Origin: Streptomyces sp. MST-110588 | Lineage (GTDB): Bacteria > Actinomycetota > Actinomycetes > Streptomycetales > Streptomycetaceae | Length of the DNA stretch: 64,000 nucleotides | Assembly (NCBI RefSeq): GCF_022695595.1 | Contig: NZ_CP074380.1 | Span: forward strand, 6,020,001-6,084,000 | Direction of reading: 5' to 3' | Shown: positions 1 through 9,015 of the stretch, piece by piece | Numbering within the stretch: the stretch's first letter is position 1 | Layout: each line of letters begins with the position of its first letter | Notes under the pieces: model-generated | Told to the model about the DNA's origin: nothing | Database searches by the model: none | What the model saw: the letters and a program-made list of their open reading frames with translations, nothing else | Made by a program: the position numbers and the translations under genes

Positions 1-4
1 GGTG

Positions 5-154
5 TTATCGGAGGCCGTGGCGGTCGAGGCGCTGGATGAGGCCGGTGCGGCGTCGATGGTCCTCGCGCAGGCGCGCCAGGCGCTGGTCGAAGTCGGCGGG
101 CCGTCCGGTGTGGGCGCAGGCGTCGCGCAGTTCCGCGAGGAGGGCGGCGGCCAC
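5..154 (-). pseudogene. Possible C-terminal remnant of a SWIM zinc-finger-type protein
   Basis: On the minus strand an open frame ends with TAA at 5-7 and encodes a charged helical tail (motifs LLAELRDAC and HRRRTGLIQRLDRHGL). This resembles the C-terminus of SWIM zinc-finger family proteins, recalled from family knowledge and not searched. The frame is closed upstream by TGA at 218-220, and codons 155-217 look non-coding. Only a 49-residue piece from a GTG at 152-154 is possible, with no ribosome binding site. It is most simply a degraded fragment, but chance coding resemblance cannot be excluded. Confidence 0.3.
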
Positions 155-373
155 TTGGCTGGGGGCAATGTCCGGCTGGCTTGTTCTGGTGGTGGGTCGG
201 TTGGTGCGAGGGGCGACTCAAGTGGTGGGGTGGGGGCGCGGCCGTGGAGGGTGCGGCGGGTGGTGAGGGGGTTCGTAGGTGTGAGGGTGTGGGCGGGTGA
301 GGGGTGGACGCGCGCGGCCCGGCGGGACGGGGTGTCCTGCCGGGCCGCTGTCGGAGGCGTCGGTTGCCGGTCG

Positions 374-411
374 GCGCTTGAACTCAGCGCTCGAACTCAG
401 CGCTTGAATCA
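374..411. repeat. Short imperfect 13-bp tandem repeat next to csbD
   Basis: The unit GCGCTTGAACTCA (second copy GCGCTCGAACTCA) is followed by a shortened third copy and part of a fourth, ending at the csbD stop codon. It is non-coding and has no hairpin, so it is not an obvious terminator. The function is unknown. Confidence 0.55.
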
Positions 412-421
412 GCGCTCGGAT

Positions 422-595
422 CTAGTGCTTGAAGGCGTCCTTGGCCTTTTCGGCGGCCTGGCGCAGATTGCCCTTGGCCTTCTCGGCACGCCCCTCGGCG
501 GTCCGGCTCTCGTTGCCGACCGCGCGTCCGGCGGCTTCCTTCGCGGCGCCCTTGGCCTGCTCGGTCTTGGCGGCGGCCTTGTGCTGCCCGGTCAT
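422..595 (-). CDS. CsbD family stress-response protein
   Basis: This 57-residue hydrophilic protein is rich in Ala, Lys, Glu and Gly, with heptad-like repeats (AKGAAKEAAGRAVGN, then EGRAEKAKGNLRQAAEKAKD). This is the CsbD pattern, a small general-stress family of unknown biochemical function. The ATG at 593-595 is preferred because GAGGAG lies 7 nt upstream; an in-frame start five codons earlier lacks a binding site. It is monocistronic and lies tail to tail with nothing convincing to its left. In actinobacteria CsbD genes are commonly under alternative sigma factors, but no such promoter was confidently read here. Confidence 0.85.
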   Translation of the reverse strand: MTGQHKAAAKTEQAKGAAKEAAGRAVGNESRTAEGRAEKAKGNLRQAAEKAKDAFKH

Positions 596-738
596 GGTGT
601 CACTCCTCAAAGGTCGAGGTGTTCCTTGACAAGGGTCCGCCTCCCCGGCAGCCGCGCGGGCAAACCTCCCTTTTCGGAAGATGTCCTGGCTTGGGTCCCG
701 ACTTGGGTCCGGGCTTTTGTCCGGGCTTTTGTTCCGGT

Positions 739-1881
739 TCAGGAGGACTGGGCCTCGTTGTAGAGGTTCTTCGCGTCGTCACCGAAGTACGGCCCGAACA
801 TCCTGTTGGGCAGGAAGGTGTAGCCGAAGCTGTTCACCGAGGACTGCAGGCCCGCACCGGCGGACTCGTCGAAGTCCGTGAACCAGGGGCCGCCGCTGGA
901 GCCGCCGGTCATGTTGCAGGCCATGCCGTGGTCGGTGGAGAACAGCGGGTCCTTCATGGTGTTGCCGCTGCAGTAGATCAGCTTGGTGCCGTCGTACGGG
1001 GCCGCGGCCGGGTAACCGAAGGCGTACATCGGCTTGTTGTAGCCGGTGTTGAACGCCACGCCCTGGCCGCCGACGACATCGGTCAGCCGGTTGCCGCCGG
1101 CCGGGGCGACGACGGCCGCGCCGATGTCGTAGTTGATGTTCTCGCTCGCCGTCCACTGGGGCGTGCTCAGGGTTTTGCTCGCCGTCCACCTGCCGTACGG
1201 GGCCTGGCCGTCGTGGTACCCGGGGACGAAGACCCAGTCGGTGTGCCAGGAGCCGTTGAGTTTCACGCAGTGCCCGGCGGTGAGCACGGTGCTCTTGTTG
1301 GCGCTGGTGACCGCGTCACCGGAGCAGGAGGCCGTACGCCCCTGATAGGTGAAGAACACCCGGCCGACGGTGTACTCGACCGCTCCGTCATCGGTCCAGG
1401 GCCCGCCCGGCTGCGGGAAGGAGGCGGCTTTGGAGGAGGTGGAGCGTGCGGGGCGTGTGGGGCCAGAGGTGAGCGGGGTGCCTCGGGGGACGCGTTCCCG
1501 GGTGGCCTCGGGGGTCACGGTGAGCAGGTCCAGGGGCGTGGCCCGGCGCATCCGCTCGGCGGTCCAGAAGGCGGCGGCCCGGGACCGGTCGGCAGGGGAG
1601 AACGTATGGGACGGCGCGGTGGCGGCCGGGGGAGTGGCACCCGCGGCCCCGGCGCTCCCGGTGGCCGAGGAGGCGGTCGCGGCGCCGGCCGTGCCGGTCT
1701 GGAGGGCCGCGACGAGCAGGGTGCCGGTGGCCAGCAGGGCTCCGAGGGCCGTACGGGACGCGGCGCGCCGCAGACGCGGGCGCGCGCGGTGGCCGGAGCC
1801 TTCGCGGGCGGCACGGGAAGCACCGGGAGAACGAGAAGCGCGGAAAGTACGGGAAGCGCGGGAAGCAGCGGTTCGTATCAC
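739..1881 (-). CDS. Secreted trypsin-like serine protease
   Basis: The 380-residue product has an Arg-rich N-terminus, a hydrophobic signal segment at about residues 44-65 and a probable cleavage after an AxA-type site (GTAGAATAS). The mature part carries the chymotrypsin-fold triad: His in TAGHC near residue 201, Asp in NINYDIGA near 252, and Ser in GGSSGGPW near 328. Cys pairs flank these motifs. It is expected to be an extracellular endopeptidase of the S1 family (glutamyl endopeptidase-like V8 branch possible). The GTG at 1879-1881 is chosen because AAGGAG sits 6 nt upstream; the open frame extends 87 codons further but without a binding site. It is monocistronic. Confidence 0.85.
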   Translation of the reverse strand: MIRTAASRASRTFRASRSPGASRAAREGSGHRARPRLRRAASRTALGALLATGTLLVAALQTGTAGAATASSATGSAGAAGATPPAATAPSHTFSPADRSRAAAFWTAERMRRATPLDLLTVTPEATRERVPRGTPLTSGPTRPARSTSSKAASFPQPGGPWTDDGAVEYTVGRVFFTYQGRTASCSGDAVTSANKSTVLTAGHCVKLNGSWHTDWVFVPGYHDGQAPYGRWTASKTLSTPQWTASENINYDIGAAVVAPAGGNRLTDVVGGQGVAFNTGYNKPMYAFGYPAAAPYDGTKLIYCSGNTMKDPLFSTDHGMACNMTGGSSGGPWFTDFDESAGAGLQSSVNSFGYTFLPNRMFGPYFGDDAKNLYNEAQSS

Positions 1882-2200
1882 GCGTAACTCCTTCTGCGAT
1901 GACCGCGCGGTGTGCCACACGGCCGTGAGGAACGTGGCCGCGGGTTCGGCGGCCCGGCAGATGAGCGGTGCGGACGGAACGTGCGAAGGGGCGTGCGGAT
2001 CGGAACGTGCGGAGGAACGTGTGGGGACGGGCCGGCGCTGGGGTGGTGAGGGCGGTGCGGGCGTCGTGTGAGGAAGGGTGCCACCGGATGCGTGCACTGT
2101 CAGGAGCGCGTCATCAGGAAGCCCTGAGAAGTCCGGAAACATATCCCTGAGGGCGGGCCGGGGCCCGCCCTCACCCCCGTGCGCTGTATCCCGCTCGCCG

Positions 2201-3076
2201 TTACGCGGCGTCCGGGATGGCGGTGGCGGTTCCGCTCACGTGCGAGCGCGGATCGCCGTCGCGCAGCTCGACGGTGAGCAGCCCCGGCCGGCCGAGGTCG
2301 TGGCCCTGGTGGACGGTGAGCGTGGCCGGCGCGGTGACCAGGCCCAGCGTCCTGGCGTACGCGCCGAGCGCCGCTGCCGCCGCGCCGGTGGCCGGGTCCT
2401 CGACCACCCCGCCGACCGGGAACGGGTCGCGGGCGTGGAAGATGAACTCGCTCTCCCGCCAGACCAGTTGGAGGGTGGTCAGGTCCAGTCGGCGCATCAG
2501 GGCGGCGAGCCGGTCGAAGTCGTAGTCGAGGTCGGCCAGGCGCTCGCGGGTGGCGGCGGCCAGGACCAGGTGCCGGGCGCCCGCGTAGGCGATACGGGGC
2601 GGCAGCGCCGGGTCCAGGTCGGCGACGGACCAGTCAAGGGCGGCCAGCGCCTCGGTGAGGTCGGCGCGCGAGACGTCCTCGATGCGCGGTTCGACGCTGG
2701 TGAGGGTGGCGCGCAGGGCGCCGTCCCGCTGCTCCACCGTCACCGGTACGGTCCCCACGCGGGTGGCGAGGAGCAGATCGCCCGGGCCGGTCCGCTCGGC
2801 CAGCGCGACGGAGGCGGCGACCGTGGCGTGCCCGCAGAAGGACACCTCGGCCAGCGGGCTGAAGTAGCGCACCGTGAAGGCGCGGCCGGGCTCGCCCAGG
2901 CCCTCCGGGGGTGCCGTGAGGAAGGCGGTCTCGGAGTAGCCGAGGCGGGCGGCCACGGCCGTCATGGCGGCGTCGTCCAGGCCGGTGGCGTCCAGGACGA
3001 CACCGGCCGGGTTCCCGCCCGCGGGGTCGTCGGAGAAGGCGGTGTAGCGCAGGATCTCGACGTCCGGGGCGGTCAT
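2201..3076 (-). CDS. PhzF family isomerase-like protein (full length)
   Basis: This protein of about 291 residues belongs to the PhzF/diaminopimelate epimerase-like fold. Visible landmarks are the N-terminal ILRYTAFSDDPAGGNPAGV strand-loop, YSETAFL with the conserved catalytic Glu, FCGHATVAAS, and VEDPATGAAAAALGAY near the C-terminus. PhzF itself isomerises a phenazine precursor, but no phenazine genes are nearby, so the substrate is unknown. Start choice is uncertain: the ATG at 3074-3076 begins the family homology, whereas a GTG at 3170-3172 would add 32 unstructured residues. Neither has a good binding site. A smaller paralogue lies at 24616. Confidence 0.75.
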   Translation of the reverse strand: MTAPDVEILRYTAFSDDPAGGNPAGVVLDATGLDDAAMTAVAARLGYSETAFLTAPPEGLGEPGRAFTVRYFSPLAEVSFCGHATVAASVALAERTGPGDLLLATRVGTVPVTVEQRDGALRATLTSVEPRIEDVSRADLTEALAALDWSVADLDPALPPRIAYAGARHLVLAAATRERLADLDYDFDRLAALMRRLDLTTLQLVWRESEFIFHARDPFPVGGVVEDPATGAAAAALGAYARTLGLVTAPATLTVHQGHDLGRPGLLTVELRDGDPRSHVSGTATAIPDAA

Positions 3077-3284
3077 GGTCTGAGCGCCGGCACGCGGGGC
3101 GCCTTGTGTGGCGGCGTCGTGTACGGCGGTGTTCTGCGGGGCGGCGTCCGTGCCGGGGTTCTTGATCGTCACGGCCGGGACAACTCGCTGGACGCGCCGG
3201 GCTATTCCCGTGCCCGTGCGGTGCCGACGTCTGCGGCGCCTGGGAGGTCTGTCATGACTGCGGGGTCTGTCATGACTGCGACGC

Positions 3285-4241
3285 CTACGGGGTGTGGAAC
3301 CGTTTGAGGACGGCGGACTTGGCGGAAGCGAACTCCTCGGCGGTCAGAATGCCGTCGCGGTGCAGCTCACCCAGCTCCCGCAGCCGGCGCAGCAGCGCGT
3401 CGTGATCCTCGCCGCCACCAGTGCCGCCCCCGCTACCACTGGAATCATCGTCCGCATCGGTGGCTTTGCTCAACACGGGCGCCGGCCGGGAACCGGCCAC
3501 GGCGTCCGTACCCGCGTCCGTACCGGTACCCGCCTTCCCCGACGGGTGCGGCAGCCGTGCCGCGACCGCCGCCGCCAGCAGCGCGGTGGTGCCGCTCTCC
3601 TTCTTGAAGCCCCACAGTTCGATGCTGTTGGGATCGTGCTCCGGCTCGGGATGGGGTGCCACGCCCTTCGGACGGAAGCGCAGAAAGCCGGACTCCAGCC
3701 CGACGGCGGCCCGCCACTCCACCCCCTCCAGCTCGGCGAGCGTGAAGTCCCGGGCGCCCGCCTGCTTCTTGGCCTCGCTGGTGTACCATCGCCAGTCGAT
3801 GTGGACCCGGTCGCCGTCGAAGGTCGCTGTCCCGTCCACCCCGGTGGCCAGCAGCGGCACGGCGGGCCCGGGCAGCAGGTAGCGGTCGGCCGGCCCGTCC
3901 GGCACCTGCCCGATCGCCAGTGCCTGCCGCACCTCGTCGGCGAAGTACTCCGCGACGCCGGAGCGCCCGGGGTCCACGGCCACCTGGTACGGGTTGGCGT
4001 CAGCCGGCAGCCCGCCGCCGGTGACGTACAGCAGGGGGTCCGCGCCGTCCCGCAGGCGCAGCCGCAGCCGGCCTCCCTTGCGGGCCGGTTCGTAGGCGAT
4101 GCCGGCCAGGGCCGCCAGTGGTACGGACACCTCGCCGAGGTCCTGCCGCAGCCGGTGCACCCCGCGCTCCCGGCCGGGGACGATCCGTACGACGTCGCCG
4201 TCGAAGACCCATGTGCCGTCGCGCACCATCAGTTCCGCCAT
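3285..4241 (-). CDS. DUF4429 / SHOCT domain protein
   Basis: The 318-residue product shows two repeats of a beta-rich PH-like domain, VRDGTWVFDGDVVRIVPG near the start and DGTATFDGDRVHIDW in the middle, which is typical of DUF4429. The last 30 residues form a SHOCT helix pair (LRRLRELGELHRDGILTAEEF). A low-complexity Gly/Ser/Asp linker separates them. No signal peptide is present, so it is probably cytoplasmic or peripherally membrane-associated. SHOCT segments usually mediate oligomerisation. The start at 4239-4241 has AGGA 9 nt upstream. The gene is divergent from phoD. Confidence 0.75.
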   Translation of the reverse strand: MAELMVRDGTWVFDGDVVRIVPGRERGVHRLRQDLGEVSVPLAALAGIAYEPARKGGRLRLRLRDGADPLLYVTGGGLPADANPYQVAVDPGRSGVAEYFADEVRQALAIGQVPDGPADRYLLPGPAVPLLATGVDGTATFDGDRVHIDWRWYTSEAKKQAGARDFTLAELEGVEWRAAVGLESGFLRFRPKGVAPHPEPEHDPNSIELWGFKKESGTTALLAAAVAARLPHPSGKAGTGTDAGTDAVAGSRPAPVLSKATDADDDSSGSGGGTGGGEDHDALLRRLRELGELHRDGILTAEEFASAKSAVLKRFHTP

Positions 4242-4550
4242 GCGGCGCATCCTACGGAACCGTACGGAGGCCGCCCCGCCCCGGCACCGCTCACCACCGG
4301 AGCGCAACCGGTCCGGCACCGGCACCAGCGCCGATCCCGGTGGGGCACCGACGCCGATCCCGGTCCCGGTGCCGGCCTCAGTCCCGGTGCCGGCTTCGGC
4401 CCCGGTGCCGTGATTGTCCCGGGGCGTCCGTTGCGGGCGCAGTCCTCATCCGTTTGTCATGCATGCGACGTGTACGGGTCGGCCCGGCGCCGCCCGCCGC
4501 CACTGCAATCGCCCACGACAGGGCGACAACACCAGCCAGTGGAGGGCCGG
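4242..4550. other. 309-bp divergent intergenic region
   Basis: The region separates the DUF4429 gene and phoD, so it must hold promoters for both. It contains several imperfect copies of CCCCGGTGCCGG-like units at about 4315-4412. No clear PHO-box direct repeats or other operator could be recognised by eye. Confidence 0.5.
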
Positions 4551-6200
4551 ATGACCCACAGAGGTCGGCACGCACAGGACGCACCCCATGACCAGCAGCT
4601 CCGGGCCGCCGCCGCACACCTGGGCCGCCGCCGCTTCCTGACCGTCACCGGCGCCGCGGCCACCCTCGCCTTCGCCACCAACCTGCCGGGCACCGGCACC
4701 GCGTACGCCGCCGAGGCCGACCCCAGGAAGATCGTCCGCAACCCCTTCACGCTCGGAGTCGCCTCCGGCGATCCGCTGCCCGGCTCCGTCGTCCTGTGGA
4801 CCCGGCTGGCCCCGAGCCCGTACGAGCCGGGCAACGGCATGCCGGACGCACCGGTCGCCGTCCGCTGGGAGATCGCCCACGACGAGCGCTTCCGGCGGCT
4901 CGCGGGGCGCGGAGTGGCCCGTGCGCACCCGGAGTTCAACCACAGCGTGCATGTCGAGGCCACCGGCCTGGCCCCCGGACGCGCGTACCACTACCGCTTC
5001 CGGGCCGGTGACTGGACCAGCCCCGTCGGCCGTACCCGCACCGCGCCCGCGCCCGGCGCCCGGCCCGCCGGGATGAAGCTGGCGGCCGTCTCCTGCCAGG
5101 CGTACCACGACGGGTATTTCACCGCCTACCGGCACCTGGCGCAGGAGGACGTCGATGTCGTCTTCCACCTCGGCGACTATCTGTACGAGTACCCGGTGAA
5201 CTCCGCCGGCGGCGCCCGGAAGTACACCGACCGCGTACTGCCCGGCCACTTCAACCGGGAGACCGTCACGCTGGAGGACTACCGGCTGCGCTACGCGCTC
5301 TACAAGTCCGACCCCGACCTGCGGGCCGCGCACGCCGCCCACCCCTTCGTCGTCACCTGGGACGACCACGAGGTCGAGAACAACTACGCGGGTGACATCA
5401 GCGAGGACGGCCTGCCGCCCGCCGAGTTCCTGGTCCGCAGGGCCGCCGCCTACCGCGCGTACTGGGAGAACCAGCCGCTGCGCCGCCCGCAGCGCCCGCA
5501 CGGGCCGAACCTGCGGCTCCACCGGCGCATCCACTACGGGCGGCTGGCGCAGTTCGACATCCTGGACACCCGGCAGTACCGCTCCGACCAGGCGTACGGC
5601 GACGGCTGGCACGCGCCGGGACCGGAGTCGGACAACCCGGCGCGCACGATGACCGGCGCCGCACAGGAGCGCTGGCTGATCGAGGGCTGGCGCGGCTCGC
5701 GGGCGCTGTGGAACGTCCTGCCGCAGCAGGTCACCTTCGCACAGCGGCGGGACTCCACCGGGCCCGGGTACCAGGTCAGCATGGATGCCTGGGACGGCTA
5801 TCCGGCCTCCCGCGCACGGGTCCTGGCGGGCGCGCGGGCCGCCGGGGCGGACAACCTCGTCGTCCTCACCGGGGATGTGCACGTCCATTACGCCATGGAC
5901 ATCAAGCGGGACTTCAGGGAGGAGAAGTCGGCCGTCGCAGGCGTCGAGTTCGTCACCACCTCGATCGCCAGCGGCAAGGACGGGGCCGACCGGCCGGCCA
6001 ACTGGGGCAAGCTCATGGCGGCCAACCCGCACATGAAGTTCTACAACGGGCGCCGCGGCTATGTGACCGTCACGCTCGACCGGGAGAAGGCCCGTGCCGA
6101 CTACCGGACCGTTCCCTTCGTCACCCGGCCCGGCGCGCCGGTCACCACCGCCGCCTCGTTCGTCACCGAGGCCGGCGCCCCGGGACTGAAACCCGCGTGA
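4551..6200 (+). CDS. phoD: Tat-exported PhoD-like alkaline phosphatase/phosphodiesterase
   Basis: The 549-residue protein starts with a twin-arginine signal (RRRFLTVTGAA at about 26-36) followed by a hydrophobic stretch and an AYAA cleavage region. A PhoD N-terminal beta domain precedes the metallophosphatase core. Metal-binding motifs are visible as FHLGDYLYEY near residue 206, TWDDHEVENNYAGD near 269 and LTGDVHVHY near 440. PhoD enzymes hydrolyse extracellular phosphomono- or diesters, usually with Ca and Fe, under phosphate limitation. The ATG at 4551 has GGAGGG 4 nt upstream; the open frame extends far upstream but is antisense to DUF4429. It is monocistronic. Confidence 0.9.
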   Translation: MTHRGRHAQDAPHDQQLRAAAAHLGRRRFLTVTGAAATLAFATNLPGTGTAYAAEADPRKIVRNPFTLGVASGDPLPGSVVLWTRLAPSPYEPGNGMPDAPVAVRWEIAHDERFRRLAGRGVARAHPEFNHSVHVEATGLAPGRAYHYRFRAGDWTSPVGRTRTAPAPGARPAGMKLAAVSCQAYHDGYFTAYRHLAQEDVDVVFHLGDYLYEYPVNSAGGARKYTDRVLPGHFNRETVTLEDYRLRYALYKSDPDLRAAHAAHPFVVTWDDHEVENNYAGDISEDGLPPAEFLVRRAAAYRAYWENQPLRRPQRPHGPNLRLHRRIHYGRLAQFDILDTRQYRSDQAYGDGWHAPGPESDNPARTMTGAAQERWLIEGWRGSRALWNVLPQQVTFAQRRDSTGPGYQVSMDAWDGYPASRARVLAGARAAGADNLVVLTGDVHVHYAMDIKRDFREEKSAVAGVEFVTTSIASGKDGADRPANWGKLMAANPHMKFYNGRRGYVTVTLDREKARADYRTVPFVTRPGAPVTTAASFVTEAGAPGLKPA

Positions 6201-6202
6201 GG

Positions 6203-6292
6203 GCATGACGGTGCGGGGCATGACGGTGCGGGGCAAGGCTGTGCAGGACATGGCTGTGCAGGACATGGCTGTGCGGGGCAAGACGATGTGAT
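6203..6292. repeat. Six tandem imperfect 15-bp repeats downstream of phoD
   Basis: The unit GCATGACGGTGCGGG occurs twice exactly, followed by four degenerate copies. The array starts 2 bases after the phoD stop codon and ends about 80 bases before the next gene. A 15-bp period would keep a reading frame, but no start/stop context supports translation. It may be a decayed minisatellite. Confidence 0.65.
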
Positions 6293-6370
6293 GGGCGCGA
6301 ATAACTCCGTGATGCGGGTGGTGCTCACGTGACAACATGGTGTCGCCATCAATGAAACATGGAGACACTC

Positions 6371-7810
6371 ATGACGGACCCCGGCTCCCGCCCGGCCGAG
6401 CCCCAGGACAGCCCTCCGATAGTTGAGCGGGAGGCGGCAGCCGCGCCCTCGCCCCCCGCGCCCTCACCCTCCGCGCCCGCCGCCCGCCGTACGAGCCTCC
6501 TGGTCACCTTCGCCCTCGGCGGCCTGAGCGCGGTACCGCCGCTCTCCATGGACATGTACCTCCCGGCCCTGCCGGAGGTCACCACCGCGCTGCACAGCCC
6601 GGCCGCCACCGTCCAGCTCACCCTGACCACCTGCCTGGCGGGCATGGCGCTGGGTCAGATGATCGTCGGCCCGATGAGCGACAAGTGGGGGCGCCGCCGC
6701 CCGCTGCTCGCCGGCATGGTGATCTATGTGCTGGCCACCGCCCTGTGCGCACTGGCCCCCAACGCCGAACTCCTCATCGCCTGCCGTCTCGCGCAGGGCC
6801 TGGCGGGCGCCGCCGGCATCGTCATCGCGCGGGCGGTGGTCCGCGACCTGTACGACGGCGTGGCGATGGCCCGCTTCTTCTCCACCCTCATGCTCATCTC
6901 CGGCGTCGCGCCCGTCGTGGCACCGCTGATCGGCGGTCAGATCCTCCAGGTCACCGACTGGCGCGGCGTCTTCGTCGTCCTGACCGTGGTCGGGGTGCTG
7001 CTCACCCTCCTGGTCTGGCGCACGCTGGAGGAGACCCTGCCGCCCGGGCGACGGCAGTCCGGCGGGCTGGGCGGGACCCTGCGCACCATGCGCGACCTGC
7101 TCGCCGACCGTGCCTTCGCCGGCTATCTGCTCGTCGGTGCCTTCGCCTTCGCCGCGCTCTTCGCGTACATCGCCGCCTCGCCCTTCGTGATGCAGGAGAT
7201 CTACGGGGCCTCACCGCAGGTCTTCAGCCTGCTCTTCGGCATCAACTCGGTCGGGCTGGTGGTCGTCGGGCAGATCAACGGCAAGGTGCTGGTGGGCCGG
7301 GTGAGCCTGGACCGGGTGCTGGGCATCGGGCTGGTGGTCATCACGGTTGCGGCGGTGGCCCTGCTGCTGATGGCCTCGGGCGTCTTCGGCACGGTCGGGC
7401 TGGTGCCCATGGCGGCCGGGCTGTTCGTCCTGATGGCCGCGATGGGCCTGGTCATGCCCAGTACGAACACCCTGGCACTGCTGCGTACGCCGCACGCGGC
7501 CGGGTCCGCCTCGGCGCTCCTGGGTACCTCCACCTTCCTGTTGGGCTCGGTCGCCTCCCCGCTCGTGGGCATCGCGGGCGAGGACACCGCCGTGCCGATG
7601 GCGCTGGTGCAGCTCGCGTGCGGCGTGTTGGCGCTGGTGTGCTTCCTGGGGATGTGCCGTCCGTGGCAGCGTGGCGAGTCCGCCATGGACGAGCAGGCCA
7701 CGGACGAGCGGATCACGGACGAGCCGGCCCCGGTCGAGCCCGCCACGGACGGGCCGGCCGCGGACAAGCAGCCCGCGGGACAACAGGCCACGGAGAGGAC
7801 CAGGAGCTGA
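6371..7810 (+). CDS. Bcr/CflA family drug-resistance MFS transporter
   Basis: The 479-residue protein has about 12 hydrophobic segments and the MFS motif A (GPMSDKWGRRRPLL) between TM2 and TM3, as in the Bcr/CflA (DHA1) proton-antiport exporters. It is predicted to lie in the cytoplasmic membrane and export drugs or metabolites; the substrate cannot be told. The N-terminal 40 residues are Pro/Ala-rich. The last 45 residues are an unusual acidic tail built on DEQATDE/EPATDG units. The ATG at 6371 is preferred over 6359 because GGAG lies 6 nt upstream. The following hydrolase begins just beyond the stop and is probably co-transcribed. Confidence 0.85.
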   Translation: MTDPGSRPAEPQDSPPIVEREAAAAPSPPAPSPSAPAARRTSLLVTFALGGLSAVPPLSMDMYLPALPEVTTALHSPAATVQLTLTTCLAGMALGQMIVGPMSDKWGRRRPLLAGMVIYVLATALCALAPNAELLIACRLAQGLAGAAGIVIARAVVRDLYDGVAMARFFSTLMLISGVAPVVAPLIGGQILQVTDWRGVFVVLTVVGVLLTLLVWRTLEETLPPGRRQSGGLGGTLRTMRDLLADRAFAGYLLVGAFAFAALFAYIAASPFVMQEIYGASPQVFSLLFGINSVGLVVVGQINGKVLVGRVSLDRVLGIGLVVITVAAVALLLMASGVFGTVGLVPMAAGLFVLMAAMGLVMPSTNTLALLRTPHAAGSASALLGTSTFLLGSVASPLVGIAGEDTAVPMALVQLACGVLALVCFLGMCRPWQRGESAMDEQATDERITDEPAPVEPATDGPAADKQPAGQQATERTRS

Positions 7811-7848
7811 ACCCCCCGGAGCACGCCGCCACCGTCCCGCCCGCACCC

Positions 7849-8979
7849 GTGCTGCGCGACGGCACTCCGGCCGAGGCCGGGCTGGATCCGCTCTGGACCG
7901 ACCGGCTCGTACGGGGCGTACGCGAACTGCCCGAGGGGCGGGACCCCTGGTGCGCGGGCGTGGTCGTCCTGGCCGGGCGGGGCCCGGTGGTGGCGGTCCA
8001 GGAGGCGGCGGGCCGGGCGGTGCGCTACGAGAGGTACGACCCGGGCGCCGGGCGCGGGGTGGAGCTGCCGCCCAAGGAACAGGAGCCCACGCGGGTCGGC
8101 ACCGTCTTCGACCTGGCCTCGCTGACCAAGCTGTGCACCGCCGTCGCCGCCCTCCAGCAGGCCGAGCGGGGGACGCTCGGGCTGGACTCCGAGGTCGCCG
8201 GGTGGCTGCCGGCCGTCGCCCCGGGGATCACGGTCCGCCACCTGCTCACCCACACCTCCGGCCTCCGCCCCGAGCTGCCCTTCTACGCACACCCCGGCCG
8301 CCGGAACCAGCTCGCGCTGCTGTGGCGGGAGACGGCGGCCCCCCAGGTGCCGCCCGGCGGCCCGTACCTCTACTCCGACCTCAACCTCATCGTCCTGCAA
8401 CTGGTGCTGGAGAAGATCACCGGGCGGCGGCTGGACCGTCTCGTCCGCGAGGGGATCACCGGCCCGCTGGGCATGGACCATACGGCGTACGGGCCGCTGG
8501 CCCCGGCCGGGGTGGCCGCGACCGAGGACCAGCGGCGGCCCTGGGCGAAGGCGGACCGCGGCCCGCTGCGCGGCGAGGTGCACGACGAGAACGCCTGGGC
8601 GCTGGGCGGCGTCGCCGGGCACGCCGGGCTGTTCTCCACGGCCCGGGACCTGGCGGTGCTGTGCCGGGCGCTGCTCAACGGCGGCACGTACGGCACGGCG
8701 CGCATCCTCGGGCCGCGGTCGGTGGCGGCGCTGCTGGACCCGCCGGGCCTGGGCTTCCGGGTCGACCAGCCGTCCTTCATGGGTGAGTTGGCCGGGCGCG
8801 GCGCGGCGGGGCACACCGGGTTCACCGGGACGAGCCTGGTGCTGGACCGGGCGACGGACACCTTCCTGGTGCTGCTCGCCAACACGGTGCACCCCCGGCG
8901 CGGAAGCGGTGACAGCACACCTCGGGCCGCGGCGGCCACCCGGCTGGCCAGGGCGGCGGGCATCCGTACGGCCCGGTAA
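7849..8979 (+). CDS. Serine hydrolase, beta-lactamase/class C family
   Basis: The roughly 376-residue protein carries the penicillin-binding/beta-lactamase fold: an SxxK catalytic motif in LASLTKLCTA, a YSD motif (in place of YxN) in PYLYSDLNLIV, and HTG (for KTG) in GAAGHTGFTGTS. Conserved THTSGL is also present. These proteins act as esterases, carboxypeptidases or peptidases; true beta-lactamase activity is not implied. No signal peptide is seen, so it may be cytoplasmic. The start is uncertain. The GTG at 7849 lacks a binding site, while a non-standard CTG at 7807 overlaps the MFS stop, so translation may be coupled. Confidence 0.75.
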   Translation: MLRDGTPAEAGLDPLWTDRLVRGVRELPEGRDPWCAGVVVLAGRGPVVAVQEAAGRAVRYERYDPGAGRGVELPPKEQEPTRVGTVFDLASLTKLCTAVAALQQAERGTLGLDSEVAGWLPAVAPGITVRHLLTHTSGLRPELPFYAHPGRRNQLALLWRETAAPQVPPGGPYLYSDLNLIVLQLVLEKITGRRLDRLVREGITGPLGMDHTAYGPLAPAGVAATEDQRRPWAKADRGPLRGEVHDENAWALGGVAGHAGLFSTARDLAVLCRALLNGGTYGTARILGPRSVAALLDPPGLGFRVDQPSFMGELAGRGAAGHTGFTGTSLVLDRATDTFLVLLANTVHPRRGSGDSTPRAAAATRLARAAGIRTAR

Positions 8980-9015
8980 CCGGGGCCCGCCGCGCGGGGC
9001 CGTAAAATTGCCCGA

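Noticed and set aside
2201..3076. Phenazine biosynthesis locus suggested by PhzF
   Set aside because: No other phz genes are near either PhzF-like gene; the family name does not imply phenazines.
4446..6368. A 640-codon minus-strand frame over phoD
   Set aside because: It mirrors the phoD codon pattern and shows no motifs; the plus-strand PhoD motifs are clear.
7807..7848. CTG start for the serine hydrolase overlapping the MFS stop
   Set aside because: AGGAG would abut the CTG with no spacing and CTG starts are very rare, so the GTG at 7849 is listed with a caution.
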